Positions 53,759 through 63,166 of a stretch of 64,000 bases of DNA are shown here, piece by piece (the stretch's first letter is position 1; each line of letters begins with the position of its first letter). Made by a program: the position numbers and the translations under genes. The stretch comes from Neorhizobium sp. SHOUNA12A (lineage in GTDB: Bacteria > Pseudomonadota > Alphaproteobacteria > Rhizobiales > Rhizobiaceae), in the NCBI RefSeq assembly GCF_023006505.1, contig NZ_JALBGV010000015.1:28309-92308 (forward strand). The letters run 5' to 3'. The notes under the pieces are model-generated. The model saw only the letters and a program-made list of their open reading frames with translations, did no database searches and was not told where the DNA came from.

Positions 53759-54421
53759 TTGCGGATGCCAGATTCGACGAAAGGATCCGGGCGGGGTTCC
53801 CTTCGCCGGGTGCCGAAACAGGAGCGGAGCCGCGAGCGTATCGATGAGATCCTGAAAGTGTCGATGCAGCTGATCGGCCAGAAGGGCATAGACGCAGTGA
53901 CCATGAAGGAGATAGCCGCCCTTTCCGGGGGGCCTATCGCATCGGTCTATCAGTATTTCCCGAACAAGTCCGCCATCATCGCAACGCTCTACGAGCGTTA
54001 CGTCGAAGAGGTTCGTTCCTTTGTCGCAGAGCAGATTGGAAAGATCGCCACGGCCGAAGACGCTTTGCAGGCCCCGGCCGCACTTTTCGATTTATACTAC
54101 TATAACATGCGGGAAAGGCCGTCGCTCCAAGATCTCCTGAATGCCATCCAGGCGGACAAAGCGCTTGCTGATCTGGATATTGCCGAGACCCGCTTTCAGG
54201 CTGATGTATTCTACAAGGCCACCGAGCCCTTCGTGGAAGAACCGCTTCGCGAAAACTATGCTCAGGCGCTTCTGGTGATGTTTCACCTGTCGGGCGCTAC
54301 CATGCGGCTTGCCCTCATGGTTCCCGAAGACGAAGCCGCTGCGACCGTGGCGCAGTTCAAGTCGATCATTCGCGCGCAGGCGACCTATTATTTCACCGGC
54401 AGCTTCCCGATTTCTCTTTGA
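53759..54421 (+). CDS. TetR-family transcriptional regulator
   Basis: A 220-residue regulator with an N-terminal HTH (RIDEILKVSMQLIGQKGIDAVTMKEIAALSGGPIASVYQYFPNKSAIIATLYERY) and a TetR C-terminal ligand domain. TTG 53759 has GAGGAG with five-base spacing, while ATG 53765 has eleven; the protein differs by two residues only. It is convergent with an FAD oxidase gene and may respond to an amine or amino acid. Its target is unknown. Confidence 0.87.
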   Translation: MRMPDSTKGSGRGSLRRVPKQERSRERIDEILKVSMQLIGQKGIDAVTMKEIAALSGGPIASVYQYFPNKSAIIATLYERYVEEVRSFVAEQIGKIATAEDALQAPAALFDLYYYNMRERPSLQDLLNAIQADKALADLDIAETRFQADVFYKATEPFVEEPLRENYAQALLVMFHLSGATMRLALMVPEDEAAATVAQFKSIIRAQATYYFTGSFPISL

Positions 54422-54429
54422 TCCCTTGA

Positions 54430-55727
54430 TCAGAGGCCCAATCGGTCGCGCAACCCATACCACCAGGCACCGAGCACCGTGAGCGGCACCCGGAACGTCT
54501 GCCCGCCCGGAAAGGGAAGGTTGGGCAGCGACGACCAGATATCGAGCGTTCCGCATGGCCGGCGACTGCCTCGCCGAGGATCTTGCCGAGCAGATGCGTG
54601 GTGGTCACCCCGTGGCCGCTGTCGCCGTGCGAGAAATAGACCTTGTCCGACAGTTTTCCCATATGCGGGATACGCGTCAGGGTAAGCGCAAAATTACCGC
54701 TCCAGGCATAGTCGATCTTGACGCCCTTCAACTGCGGAAACGTCTTCAGCATATTGGGGCGGATGACGCCCGTGAGATCGCTCGGGTCGTTTCCGCCGTA
54801 ACCAATGCCGCCGCCATAGAGCAGCCGGTTGTCGGCAGTCCGCCGGTAATAGTCGAGAATGTAATTGGCGTCTTCGACGCAGTAATTCGCCGGCAGCAGG
54901 CTTTCGATCAGGCTCGCGTCGAGCGGTTCCGTCGCCATCACCTGACTGGAAACCGGCATCATCCGGCCGCTGATCTCTGGAAACTGCGGGGAGAGATAGG
55001 CATTGCCGCAGACAAGCACATACGAGGCCTTTACCGAACCCCTCGCGGTTCGCGTCACCGGTTTTTCGCCAGCGTCTAAGCCGGTCACGCGCGAGGCTTC
55101 GAAGACGCGTCCACCAAGGCTTTCGAACGCTGCCGCCTCGCCGATCACGAGATTGAGCGGATGGATGTGGCCGCCGAGCCTGTCGATCATGCCGCCGGCA
55201 TACCTGTCGGTCTTTACATACCGTCCGACCTCGGCTTTCGAAACCATTTCCAGCCCGCCATGGCCGTATCTTTCCCAATCGGCTTTGTGATGCGCCATCT
55301 CGCGGATCTGCTTGTCCGTGAAGGCCGCGAAGAAGCCGCCATCCACTAGGTCGCAGTCGATCCCGTATTTCACCACCCGGCTGCGGATGATCTCGCCGCC
55401 TTCGAGCGACATCGCCCCGAGCTTCACCGCCTTGTCGCGGCCATAACGGCCGGCGATGGTTTCGAGGTCGCGGCTGTAGCCGTTGACGATCTGGCCGCCA
55501 TTGCGGCCCGAGGCGCCAAAGCCGATACGCTCCGCCTCCAGCACCACGACGGAATATCCGCGCTCTGCAAGTTCCAGCGCCGCGGAAATGCCCGTGAAGC
55601 CGGCACCGATGATGCAGACATCCGCTTCTATCGCCCCGTCAAGGGCAGGGCGGACACGCTTGTCCTTTGCCGAAGCCGCGTACCAGGAATTCGTGTGGCG
55701 GGGATTGTCTGCGGGTCTAAAGGCCAT
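54430..55727 (-). pseudogene. FAD-dependent oxidase (PuuB/OrdL type) with a C-terminal frameshift
   Basis: The N-terminal 390 residues from ATG 55727 (MAFRPADN) are a normal amine oxidase of the DAO family: DVCIIGAGFTGISAALELAERG, GASGRNGGQIVNG, and SGHGVTTTHLLGKILGEAV. After GHAER the reading frame changes to nonsense. The other frame then reads FDIWSSLPNLPFPGG, VPLTVLGAWWYGLRDRLGL and a TGA at 54430, the expected family end. A single base missing around 54545-54552 explains it. As sequenced, translation continues to 54393 and overlaps the TetR gene. It could be a real mutation or a sequencing error. It sits with dadA. Confidence 0.8.
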
Positions 55728-55822
55728 GTTACACCGTCCGAATATAGGCGCCGCATTCGACATCGATCCCGCACAGGGCAGGCTCCGACAGTCCGTGCCC
55801 CTTCAAGACCAATCGAACAGAG

Positions 55823-57070
55823 CTAGGCGTTGAAGCGCTCTGGCCTATAAGCCGAGATGTCGATCAATGTCTTCTGCCCCGTGATCGCCTCCGCAATCAC
55901 CTGACCGGTCACCGGACCCAGCGTCAGGCCGTGATGCGCATGACCGAACGCGAACCACAGTCCGTCATGCCGCGGCGCCTTGCCGATGACCGGCATCATG
56001 TCCGGCGTGCAGGGGCGGGCACCCATCCAGGGCTCCATGTCGAGCCGTTCGGCGAGCGGGAAGATGCTGCGGGCGACCGCTTCGGCGCGTTCGAGCTGAA
56101 CAGGTGTCTTCGGCGCGTCGCGGCGGGCAAATTCCGCGCCCGTCGTCAGGCGGATGCCCTGGTTCATCGGGGCCAGGAAATAGCCGCGCTCCGCATCCAT
56201 GGTCCAGCCGTTGAGCTTAGCATTGCCCTTCGCCGAATAGTGCATGTGGTAGCCGCGCTTGACGCCGACCAGGAAATTGTAGCCGAGCGGCTTTGTGACC
56301 GTATCGGACCAGGGGCCAAGCGCCACCACCACGTCCTTGGCTTCCACCGTGCCTTCGCCGGCGACGATCCGCCAGCCGGTCTTGGTCTGCGACAGGCTCT
56401 TGGCATCGCCCTTCAGCACCCGGCCGCCGAGGCTTTCGAACAGTTTTACATAGGCGCGCGTCAGCGCCAGCGGATCCTTGACCGACCATGGGTCTTCCCA
56501 GCGCAGACCGCCGACGAAATCGTTGGAAAGATTGGGTTCCTGCTCGGCGATATCGGCCGGCGAAAGTTCCTTGAAGGCGACGCCATACTCCTTGCGAAGC
56601 CGCTCGGCCTCGCCGATCTCGCCGTCATGCTTGCCGCGGGTGCGGAACACCTCCGTCCAGCCGTTCTTGGCGATCAGCTCCTGGGCTCCGGCTTCCTCGA
56701 TCAGCTCGTTATGGGTCGCGATCGAGTGCTCGATCAGCGGCGCATAGGCGCGGGCGATCAGCTGGTGGCGGGTCATGTTCGAATGCCACCAGTATTTCGC
56801 CAGGAACGACGTGACCGACGGAATGGCCTTCCAGTGGAAATGCGCGTCGATGCGGTTGTTCATGGCATAGCGCAGGATCAGGCCGAACTGCTGGGGAAAG
56901 CCATAGGGCACGACGCCCTCGCGCTGGATCAGGCCGGCATTGCCGTAGGATGTCTCCATGCCGGGTTCTTTCCGGTCGACGAGCACCACCGATTTGCCGC
57001 GCCGGGCGAGCTGCAATGCCGTCGAAACGCCGACAATGCCGGCTCCCAGCACGATCGCATCTGCTGTCAT
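55823..57070 (-). CDS. dadA: D-amino-acid dehydrogenase, small-subunit (DadA-like) FAD protein
   Basis: A 415-residue flavoprotein from ATG 57070 (MTADAIVLGAG). The FAD motif AIVLGAGIVGVSTALQLARRGKSVVLVDR is followed by ETSYGNAGLIQREGVVPYG, typical of DadA-type dehydrogenases that oxidise D-amino acids to keto acids in the membrane. The C-terminal GARPCTPDMMPVIGKAPRHDGLWFAFGHAHHGLTLGP is also characteristic. Downstream on the same strand, after 95 bp, lies a frameshifted oxidase gene, so the two probably form an amine/amino-acid catabolic operon. No alanine racemase is present here. Confidence 0.88.
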   Translation of the reverse strand: MTADAIVLGAGIVGVSTALQLARRGKSVVLVDRKEPGMETSYGNAGLIQREGVVPYGFPQQFGLILRYAMNNRIDAHFHWKAIPSVTSFLAKYWWHSNMTRHQLIARAYAPLIEHSIATHNELIEEAGAQELIAKNGWTEVFRTRGKHDGEIGEAERLRKEYGVAFKELSPADIAEQEPNLSNDFVGGLRWEDPWSVKDPLALTRAYVKLFESLGGRVLKGDAKSLSQTKTGWRIVAGEGTVEAKDVVVALGPWSDTVTKPLGYNFLVGVKRGYHMHYSAKGNAKLNGWTMDAERGYFLAPMNQGIRLTTGAEFARRDAPKTPVQLERAEAVARSIFPLAERLDMEPWMGARPCTPDMMPVIGKAPRHDGLWFAFGHAHHGLTLGPVTGQVIAEAITGQKTLIDISAYRPERFNA

Positions 57071-57307
57071 GATCTGAATTCCATTTCCCAAGTCTTTTAT
57101 CGTTCGAGGATTTCAACATGCCGCCCGGAATGCTGCGGCGCAAACGAAAAATCACGGTTGCTTATATGGATTCCCTATTTCTTCGTCTGCCGCATCCAAT
57201 CGAAAGCCTATGCGGCCGTCGCTACCTTTCGGATCGTCGTGCATCGGTTTCGATGCGGGCTCCGCGCGAACAATGCCGCGGGCCGATCCCAACAAGGAGT
57301 GACTGAA

Positions 57308-57487
57308 ATGTTTGGTCGTTTGGGGAGCGTCTACTTCCTGCATCTTGCTGAAGCCAAAGCCCGGCAGCGCCGGCTGTTGCAGCCAAATCGCCCGGTCGAC
57401 GCGAACCTCGGCGTTTTCCTGAGGCTCCTCGGCGTCATCGGCCTCGGCCTTTGCGCCGCGGGCCTTGTTTCCATGATGGCTGCGTGA
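57308..57487 (+). CDS. Small membrane protein (59 aa), hypothetical
   Basis: Frame from ATG 57308 with AAGGAG nine bases upstream. The N-terminal half is basic (MFGRLGSVYFLHLAEAKARQRRLLQ) and the C-terminus (LGVFLRLLGVIGLGLCAAGLVSMM) is a single hydrophobic span. It is the first of four small genes in tandem leading to the kdp operon. A long frame on the same strand runs antisense through dadA, but only this last part has a ribosome site. Function unknown. Confidence 0.55.
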   Translation: MFGRLGSVYFLHLAEAKARQRRLLQPNRPVDANLGVFLRLLGVIGLGLCAAGLVSMMAA

Positions 57488-57497
57488 GGGGATCGTC

Positions 57498-57788
57498 ATG
57501 GGTAAGGCAATGTCGAAAGTCGAGCCTCCCTCGCGAGGCGTGCGTTTCATGGTGGGCCGCGATGTCGGCGGCCGTTGGGTCGTCTCCGACCGCGATGGGC
57601 TCGTCGGCGGATTGTTCACCGATCGGGCGTCGGCGGTGCATTTCGCCATGTTCGAAAGTGATCGCACGCCGGGTGCCGTCTGCTGCCTCCCGGAAGGCGT
57701 CACCTTGAGCCTGGGGCCGATTTTCGAGACCCCGGTGAAGGCTCCCGAGGCGATCGATCCCCGCACGAAGATCGTCAGACGGGGATGA
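57498..57788 (+). CDS. Conserved hypothetical protein (96 aa)
   Basis: A soluble 96-residue protein starting ATG 57498, ten bases after the previous gene and behind GGGG. A compact beta-like core (RGVRFMVGRDVGGRWVVSDRDGLVGGLFTDRASAVHFAMFESD) resembles RAG-nya-type or DUF-type nucleotide-free small proteins, but I do not recognise the family securely. It is probably co-transcribed with its neighbours. Function unknown. Confidence 0.65.
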   Translation: MGKAMSKVEPPSRGVRFMVGRDVGGRWVVSDRDGLVGGLFTDRASAVHFAMFESDRTPGAVCCLPEGVTLSLGPIFETPVKAPEAIDPRTKIVRRG

Positions 57789-57793
57789 GGAGA

Positions 57794-57964
57794 ATGCTGA
57801 TGTCCAGGGCCGTTCACCACATGCGCCAACACGTCTATCCGCGCTCCCGTAATTTCGGGAACCCGGACCATCTGCGTGCATCGAGCATCATTCTCGGCAT
57901 GCTCGCGGTGATGCTGATGGCGCTCGTTTTCGCCTATGCCATAACCTTTACCGCCGCTTCCTGA
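57794..57964 (+). CDS. Small membrane protein (56 aa), hypothetical
   Basis: Frame MLMSRAVHHMRQHVYPRSRN with a hydrophobic end (ASSIILGMLAVMLMALVFAYAITF). AGGAGA immediately precedes ATG 57794; ATG 57800 would give better spacing. Its start follows the previous stop by five bases, suggesting coupling. A single C-terminal span with a His/Arg-rich cytoplasmic part is predicted. Function unknown. Confidence 0.55.
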   Translation: MLMSRAVHHMRQHVYPRSRNFGNPDHLRASSIILGMLAVMLMALVFAYAITFTAAS

Positions 57965-58036
57965 GGGCAGCCGCCGCCGGAAAGAACGAAATTCCTATAG
58001 GATTTTTATTTCTTTCCCCTGAGCCCCGTCTCGAAC

Positions 58037-58132
58037 CCCTATGCGGTCGCGCCGCATATTAGGGTCCGAGAGATCGCTAAAGATCATCTCCAAAGCCGCA
58101 AAGCATCAAAGTGCCGTCTTTCGGGGACGGCA
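58037..58132 (+). promoter_or_regulatory. Upstream leader of the kdp operon with two hairpins
   Basis: Two stems lie before the first kdp small gene: CCCT-ATGCGG/CCGCAT-att-AGGG (58037-58064) and TGCCGTC/GACGGCA (58112-58118 with 58126-58132). Neither has a T-run. They may form in the 5' leader or belong to KdpE binding DNA. No clear KdpE consensus or promoter could be fixed by eye. Confidence 0.35.
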
Positions 58133-58178
58133 TCGCTTGCCTTGTCCGGCCTCGCCTTAACAACAGGAGTCCAGATCG

Positions 58179-58262
58179 ATGTTGGACGTCATTCTACTCG
58201 GCACCGCAGTCGTCTTCTTCGGTCTCTGCCTTGCCTATACCCGCGCCTGCGACAGGCTTTGA
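58179..58262 (+). CDS. Small membrane peptide (27 aa) at the head of the kdp operon
   Basis: Frame MLDVILLGTAVVFFGLCLAY ending TRACDRL, a single hydrophobic span with a short tail. AACAGGAG lies 11 bases upstream. Peptides of this form often precede kdpF in proteobacterial kdp operons, from memory. It is too short for standard gene finders. It lies 14 bp before kdpF and is probably co-transcribed. Confidence 0.6.
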   Translation: MLDVILLGTAVVFFGLCLAYTRACDRL

Positions 58263-58276
58263 AGGGAGAAGCTCCG

Positions 58277-58366
58277 ATGATCCTCGATTATGTCTTGAGC
58301 GGCGGCGTGACCGTGTTCCTCACCGTCTACCTCACCTACGCTCTCATTCGCCCAGAACGCTTCTGA
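58277..58366 (+). CDS. kdpF: Potassium-transporting ATPase KdpF subunit
   Basis: A 29-residue peptide MILDYVLSGGVTVFLTVYLT with the diagnostic tail YALIRPERF of KdpF. It is a single-span stabilising subunit of the high-affinity K+ pump. GAAGGGAGAA precedes the ATG. It is followed by kdpA 65 bp later. Length and ending match KdpF closely. Confidence 0.88.
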   Translation: MILDYVLSGGVTVFLTVYLTYALIRPERF

Positions 58367-58431
58367 AAAGAACGCTTTTAAAGAGAACCGGCGCCGTTCG
58401 TCAGCTGCCGGGTATTGAAAGTTAAGCCCAA

Positions 58432-60147
58432 ATGACCCTCAACGGATGGCTTCAGATCCTGCTTTATTGCGGGATCATCATCGCGCTCGTCAAACCGCTC
58501 GGCGGTTACATGACGCGTGTCTTCTCAGGCGAGCGCACTCTTCTGTCACCTGTCCTCGTTCCGATCGAACGGGGACTTTATGCCGTGGCCGGCACCAGCG
58601 AACGCGAAGACCAGCATTGGACCTCCTATGCCTTCTCGCTGCTGATGTTCAACCTGTTCGGCGTCGTCGTGCTCTATGCGATGATGCGGCTGCAGGCCGG
58701 CCTGCCCTATAATCCGGCCGGCATGGCTGCGGTGCCGCCCGAGCTTTCCTTCAACACCGCCGTCAGTTTCGTCAGCAATACCAACTGGCAGAACTACGGC
58801 GGCGAAAGCACCATGTCCTATCTGACCCAGATGATGGGTCTCAACGTGCAGAATTTCGCCTCCGCCGCGACCGGCATGGCAATCGCCGTCGGCCTGATCC
58901 GCGCCTTTTCGCGCTCTTCCGGCCCAGGGGCTAAGAAAACGATCGGCAATTTCTGGGTCGATATGACCCGCGCCACGCTCTATATCCTGCTGCCGATCTG
59001 CATCATGCTGACGCTGGTCTATGTCTGGCTCGGCGTGCCGCAGACGCTCGGACCTTATGTCGAAGCGACGACGCTGGAAGGCGCGAAGCAGACTATCGCG
59101 CTCGGCCCGGTCGCCTCGCAGCTTGCCATCAAGATGCTCGGCACCAATGGCGGCGGTTTCTTCAACGCCAACTCGGCACATCCGTTCGAAAATCCGGATG
59201 CGATATCCAATCTCATCCAGATGGTGTCGATCTTTGCGATCGGTGCCGCCCTGACCAACGTTTTCGGCCGTATGGTCGGCAACCAGCGCCAGGGCTGGGC
59301 GATCCTTGCATCGATGGGCATCCTGTTCATCGTCGGCGTCGGCATCACCTACTGGGCGGAAGCGGCCGGCAATCCGCTGATGCACCAGTTCGGCCTTGCC
59401 GGTGGCAACATGGAAGGCAAGGAAGTCCGCTTCGGCGTCACCCTGTCGTCGCTGTTTGCGGTCATCACCACGGCGGCCTCCTGCGGCGCGGTCAATGCCA
59501 TGCACGGCTCGTTCACGGCACTCGGCGGCCTGATCCCGCTCATCAACATGCAGCTCGGCGAAGTCATCGTCGGCGGCGTCGGCGCGGGTTTCTACGGCAT
59601 CATCCTCTTCATCATCGTCGCAGTCTTCGTGGCCGGGCTTATGGTCGGCCGCACGCCGGAATATCTGGGCAAAAAGATCGAGGCGAAGGAGATGAAGATG
59701 GCCGTGCTCGCCGTTCTCTGCCTGCCGCTCGCCATGCTGGTCTTTACGGCGATCGCCACGGTGCTGCCGTCCGCGGTCGCCTCGATCGGCACCGCCGGCC
59801 CGCATGGCTTCTCCGAAATCCTCTACGCCTATACCTCGGCTGCGGCCAATAACGGCTCGGCTTTCGGCGGGCTTTCGGGCAACACGCCCTGGTACAACGT
59901 GACGCTTGGGCTCGGCATGCTGATGGGCCGCTTCCTGGTCATCATTCCGGCGCTCGCCATCGCAGGCTCGCTGGTCGCCAAGAAGACGGTTCCGGCCTCG
60001 GCAGGCACCTTCCCGACAGATGGCCCGCTGTTCGTCGGCCTGCTGGTCGGCACGATCCTGATCGTCGGCGGCCTCACCTTCATGCCCGCCCTGGCGCTCG
60101 GCCCCGTCGTCGAACACCTGGTCATGATCGCCGGCCAGATCTTCTGA
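58432..60147 (+). CDS. kdpA: Potassium-transporting ATPase subunit A
   Basis: K+ channel-like subunit (571 residues) that selects and translocates potassium in the Kdp pump. About ten membrane segments and the four selectivity-filter-like loops are present: [52 protein letters not shown] and [16 protein letters not shown]. It is the large gene at the start of kdpFABC and precedes an unusual 50-residue gene. Confidence 0.96.
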   Translation: MTLNGWLQILLYCGIIIALVKPLGGYMTRVFSGERTLLSPVLVPIERGLYAVAGTSEREDQHWTSYAFSLLMFNLFGVVVLYAMMRLQAGLPYNPAGMAAVPPELSFNTAVSFVSNTNWQNYGGESTMSYLTQMMGLNVQNFASAATGMAIAVGLIRAFSRSSGPGAKKTIGNFWVDMTRATLYILLPICIMLTLVYVWLGVPQTLGPYVEATTLEGAKQTIALGPVASQLAIKMLGTNGGGFFNANSAHPFENPDAISNLIQMVSIFAIGAALTNVFGRMVGNQRQGWAILASMGILFIVGVGITYWAEAAGNPLMHQFGLAGGNMEGKEVRFGVTLSSLFAVITTAASCGAVNAMHGSFTALGGLIPLINMQLGEVIVGGVGAGFYGIILFIIVAVFVAGLMVGRTPEYLGKKIEAKEMKMAVLAVLCLPLAMLVFTAIATVLPSAVASIGTAGPHGFSEILYAYTSAAANNGSAFGGLSGNTPWYNVTLGLGMLMGRFLVIIPALAIAGSLVAKKTVPASAGTFPTDGPLFVGLLVGTILIVGGLTFMPALALGPVVEHLVMIAGQIF

Positions 60148-60168
60148 GGGACTAAGGGGAGCAATGCC

Positions 60169-60321
60169 ATGAGCATCCGCAAAGCTCTCCGCAGACAGTC
60201 CACTCTTGCCTCGCGAAAGCGAGGCAAGAGTGGACAGAGCTCCTACGGATCCTATGCAATTTTTATCATGACGGCGGTCATTCTTGCCGTTGTCCTCGTG
60301 ATCGAAGTCTTGCGCGGCTGA
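60169..60321 (+). CDS. Small membrane protein (50 aa) between kdpA and kdpB, hypothetical
   Basis: Frame MSIRKALRRQSTLASRKRGK followed by a single hydrophobic segment (YAIFIMTAVILAVVLVIEVLRG). AAGGGGAG precedes ATG 60169. The N-terminal half is strongly basic and is encoded across a perfect 17-bp inverted repeat (60198-60235). A gene at this place is not part of the standard kdpFABC order. It could be an accessory subunit like KdpF, or the hairpin may have been inserted into it. Confidence 0.6.
   Translation: MSIRKALRRQSTLASRKRGKSGQSSYGSYAIFIMTAVILAVVLVIEVLRG
60198..60235. repeat. Perfect 17-bp inverted repeat with GAAA loop inside the kdp operon
   Basis: Left arm GTCCACTCTTGCCTCGC (60198-60214), loop GAAA (60215-60218), right arm GCGAGGCAAGAGTGGAC (60219-60235). 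The arms pair without a mismatch, and the GNRA tetraloop makes a very stable RNA hairpin. There is no T-run after it. It lies inside the 50-aa frame between kdpA and kdpB. Confidence 0.95.
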
Positions 60322-60378
60322 TCGACCCTTCGTCGCCTCGATTGACAAGCCAACTCATTTTCAAAGCTGGAGTCTCTT

Positions 60379-62466
60379 ATGAGCCAGGCAAAATCCGCGA
60401 GCATCATGGATACTCGCATCCTCATTCCGGCCGCAGGCGATGCTTTCAAGAAGCTCAACCCGCGGACCCTTGCCCGGAACCCCGTCATGTTCGTCGTGGC
60501 CACGGTCTCGGTCCTCACCACCGTGCTTTTCCTCCGCGACCTCGCGGCCGGCAACGGCAATCTCGGTTTCTCCTTCCAGATCAACATCTGGCTCTGGTTC
60601 ACCGTCTTGTTCGCCAATTTCGCCGAAGCGGTCGCCGAAGGCCGCGGCAAGGCGCAGGCGGATTCGCTGCGCAAGGCCCGCACCGAAACCCAGGCCAAGC
60701 TGCTTTCGGGCAGCGACCGCACCCACTACAAGATGGTCGCCGGTACGAGCCTGAAAGTCGGTGACGTGGTGCTCGTCGAACCGGGCGACATCATTCCGTC
60801 GGATGGCGAAGTCATCGAGGGTGTCGCCTCTGTGAACGAAGCGGCGATCACCGGCGAATCCGCGCCCGTCATCCGCGAATCCGGCGGCGACCGCTCGGCC
60901 GTGACAGGCGGGACGCAAGTCCTGTCGGACTGGATCCGCGTCCGTATCACGGCCGCTGCCGGCTCGACCTTCCTTGACCGGATGATCTCGCTTGTCGAGG
61001 GCGCCGAGCGCCAGAAGACGCCGAACGAGATCGCGCTCAACATCCTTCTGGCCGGCATGACGCTGATCTTCGTGCTCGCGACCGCAACGATCCCGAGCTT
61101 TGCGATCTATGCTGGCGGCTCGATCCCGATCATCGTTCTCGTCGCGCTGTTCGTGACGCTGATCCCGACCACGATCGGCGCGCTGCTGTCGGCGATCGGC
61201 ATTGCGGGCATGGACCGCCTCGTCCGCTTCAATGTGCTCGCGATGTCCGGTCGCGCCGTCGAAGCTGCCGGCGACGTCGACACGCTGCTGCTCGACAAGA
61301 CCGGCACGATTACGCTCGGCAACCGCCAGGCCACCTCGTTCCGCCCGGTCCGCGGCGTCTCCGAACAAGATCTCGCCGATGCCGCCCAGCTCGCCTCGCT
61401 TGCCGACGAAACGCCGGAAGGCCGCTCGATCGTCGTGCTTGCCAAGGAAAAGTACGCTATCCGCGGCCGCGACATGGCGAACCTGAAGGCGAGTTTCGTC
61501 CCCTTTACCGCCCAGACCCGCATGAGCGGCGTCGATCTCGACGGTTCGCAAATCCGCAAGGGTGCGGTCGATGCGGTACTCGCCTATGTCCGTGCCGGTT
61601 CGCTTCCGGTCTCCGGCAATGCGGCGATCGCCGCCAGCCCGCAATCCGATATCGTGCGCGAGCTGCAGGCGATCGCCGACGAAATCGCCAAGGCCGGCGG
61701 CACCCCGCTTGCCGTTGCCCGTGACGGCAAGCTGCTCGGCGTCGTCCAGTTGAAGGACATCGTCAAGGGCGGTATCCGCGAACGTTTTGCGGAACTGCGC
61801 CGCATGGGCATCCGCACCGTGATGATCACTGGCGACAACCCGATGACCGCGGCGGCGATTGCCGCCGAAGCCGGCGTCGACGACTTCCTTGCCCAGGCGA
61901 CACCTGAGAACAAGCTGACGCTGATCCGCGAGGAACAGGCCAAGGGTAAGCTCGTCGCCATGTGCGGCGACGGTACCAACGATGCGCCTGCACTCGCCCA
62001 GGCCGATGTCGGCGTCGCCATGAACACCGGCACGGTGGCCGCCCGCGAGGCCGGCAACATGGTCGACCTCGACTCGGACCCGACGAAACTCATCGAGATC
62101 GTCGAGATCGGCAAGCAGCTCCTGATGACCCGTGGCGCGCTGACCACTTTTTCGATCGCCAACGATATCGCCAAGTATTTCGCCATCATCCCGGCGATGT
62201 TCCTGACCTTCTACCCGCAGCTCGGCGTGCTGAACATCATGGGGCTGGCCACGCCGCAAAGCGCCATCCTGTCGGCGATCATCTTCAACGCACTGATCAT
62301 CATCGCGTTGATCCCGCTGTCGCTGAAGGGCGTCAAATACCGGGCTATCGGCGCCGGCGCGCTGCTTTCTCGCAATCTGCTCGTCTATGGTCTCGGCGGC
62401 ATCCTCGTTCCCTTCATCGGCATCAAAGCGATCGACATGATCATCACCGCGATCGGTCTCGCTTAA
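60379..62466 (+). CDS. kdpB: Potassium-transporting ATPase subunit B
   Basis: Catalytic P-type ATPase subunit of 695 residues. The phosphorylation motif [10 protein letters not shown] has its Asp at about 306, TGES is at 158-161 (its Ser is the residue whose phosphorylation inhibits KdpB in E. coli), and [19 protein letters not shown] is present near the C-terminus. GGAG lies seven bases before ATG 60379. It follows the 50-aa gene by 57 bp. It hydrolyses ATP to drive K+ uptake through KdpA. Confidence 0.97.
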   Translation: MSQAKSASIMDTRILIPAAGDAFKKLNPRTLARNPVMFVVATVSVLTTVLFLRDLAAGNGNLGFSFQINIWLWFTVLFANFAEAVAEGRGKAQADSLRKARTETQAKLLSGSDRTHYKMVAGTSLKVGDVVLVEPGDIIPSDGEVIEGVASVNEAAITGESAPVIRESGGDRSAVTGGTQVLSDWIRVRITAAAGSTFLDRMISLVEGAERQKTPNEIALNILLAGMTLIFVLATATIPSFAIYAGGSIPIIVLVALFVTLIPTTIGALLSAIGIAGMDRLVRFNVLAMSGRAVEAAGDVDTLLLDKTGTITLGNRQATSFRPVRGVSEQDLADAAQLASLADETPEGRSIVVLAKEKYAIRGRDMANLKASFVPFTAQTRMSGVDLDGSQIRKGAVDAVLAYVRAGSLPVSGNAAIAASPQSDIVRELQAIADEIAKAGGTPLAVARDGKLLGVVQLKDIVKGGIRERFAELRRMGIRTVMITGDNPMTAAAIAAEAGVDDFLAQATPENKLTLIREEQAKGKLVAMCGDGTNDAPALAQADVGVAMNTGTVAAREAGNMVDLDSDPTKLIEIVEIGKQLLMTRGALTTFSIANDIAKYFAIIPAMFLTFYPQLGVLNIMGLATPQSAILSAIIFNALIIIALIPLSLKGVKYRAIGAGALLSRNLLVYGLGGILVPFIGIKAIDMIITAIGLA

Positions 62467-62534
62467 ATTTTACGCGGTTTCTTCACGCGAACCGGCATCC
62501 ACTTCGCTTGAAAACGCTTTTCGGAGAAATGACA

Positions 62535-63101
62535 ATGTTCAAGCAACTTCGCCCTGCGATCGTCATGATCGTCGCTACCACGGCCATTACAGGCCTGATC
62601 TACCCCTTCGCCATGACCGGCATCGCCCAGGCCGTTTTCCCGGTCCAGGCAAACGGCAGCCTGGTCGAGAAGGACGGAACCGTTGTCGGCTCGGCGCTGA
62701 TCGGCCAGGCATTCACCGGCGACCAGTACTTCCACGGTCGTCCGTCTGCTGCCGGCGACGGTTACAACGCCGCCTCGTCCTCCGGCTCCAACCTCGGCCC
62801 GACCAGCGCCAAGCTGATCGACCGGGTGAAGACGGACTACGAAGCCGCCAGGGCGACCAACCCGAACGCGGAGGTGCCGATCGACCTCGTCACGGCCTCT
62901 GGCAGCGGCCTCGACCCACATATCTCGCCGGAAGCCGCGCTCTTCCAGGTGCCGCGCGTCGCCAAGGCCCGCAACATGGACGAGGCAGCGGTCCGCGCGC
63001 TCGTCGAGGCTCATGTCGAAAGCCGCGAACTTGGTTTCCTCGGCGAACCTGTGGTCAATGTGCTTGCGTTGAATATGGCGCTTGACCAGCCGCGCTCTTA
63101 A
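62535..63101 (+). CDS. kdpC: Potassium-transporting ATPase subunit C
   Basis: Single-span subunit of 188 residues stabilising the Kdp complex. The N-terminal membrane segment ([26 protein letters not shown]) is followed by the periplasmic domain with [23 protein letters not shown] and [19 protein letters not shown], the KdpC signature. I choose ATG 62535, eight bases after GGAG, over ATG 62529. Confidence 0.95.
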   Translation: MFKQLRPAIVMIVATTAITGLIYPFAMTGIAQAVFPVQANGSLVEKDGTVVGSALIGQAFTGDQYFHGRPSAAGDGYNAASSSGSNLGPTSAKLIDRVKTDYEAARATNPNAEVPIDLVTASGSGLDPHISPEAALFQVPRVAKARNMDEAAVRALVEAHVESRELGFLGEPVVNVLALNMALDQPRS

Positions 63102-63110
63102 ATTGAAATG

Positions 63111-63139
63111 GCTGCGGCTATCTTGTCGATGGCCGCAGC
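63111..63139 (+). promoter_or_regulatory. Intercistronic hairpin between kdpC and kdpD
   Basis: Stem GCTGCGGC (63111-63118) pairs with GCCGCAGC (63132-63139) across a 13-nt loop, followed by TTTCCC. It may partly terminate or stabilise the kdpFABC mRNA ahead of the regulatory genes. Confidence 0.5.
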
Positions 63140-63166
63140 TTTCCCGACCGGGAGACGGATAAATTG

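Noticed and set aside
55931..57307. Long forward frame opposite dadA, continuous with the 59-aa gene
   Set aside because: Only the last 60 codons (from 57308) have a ribosome site and membrane-protein character; the rest mirrors dadA.
58546..62259. Reverse frames of 600 and 632 codons opposite kdpA and kdpB
   Set aside because: Antisense shadows rich in Arg, Asp and His; kdpA and kdpB are unmistakable on the forward strand.
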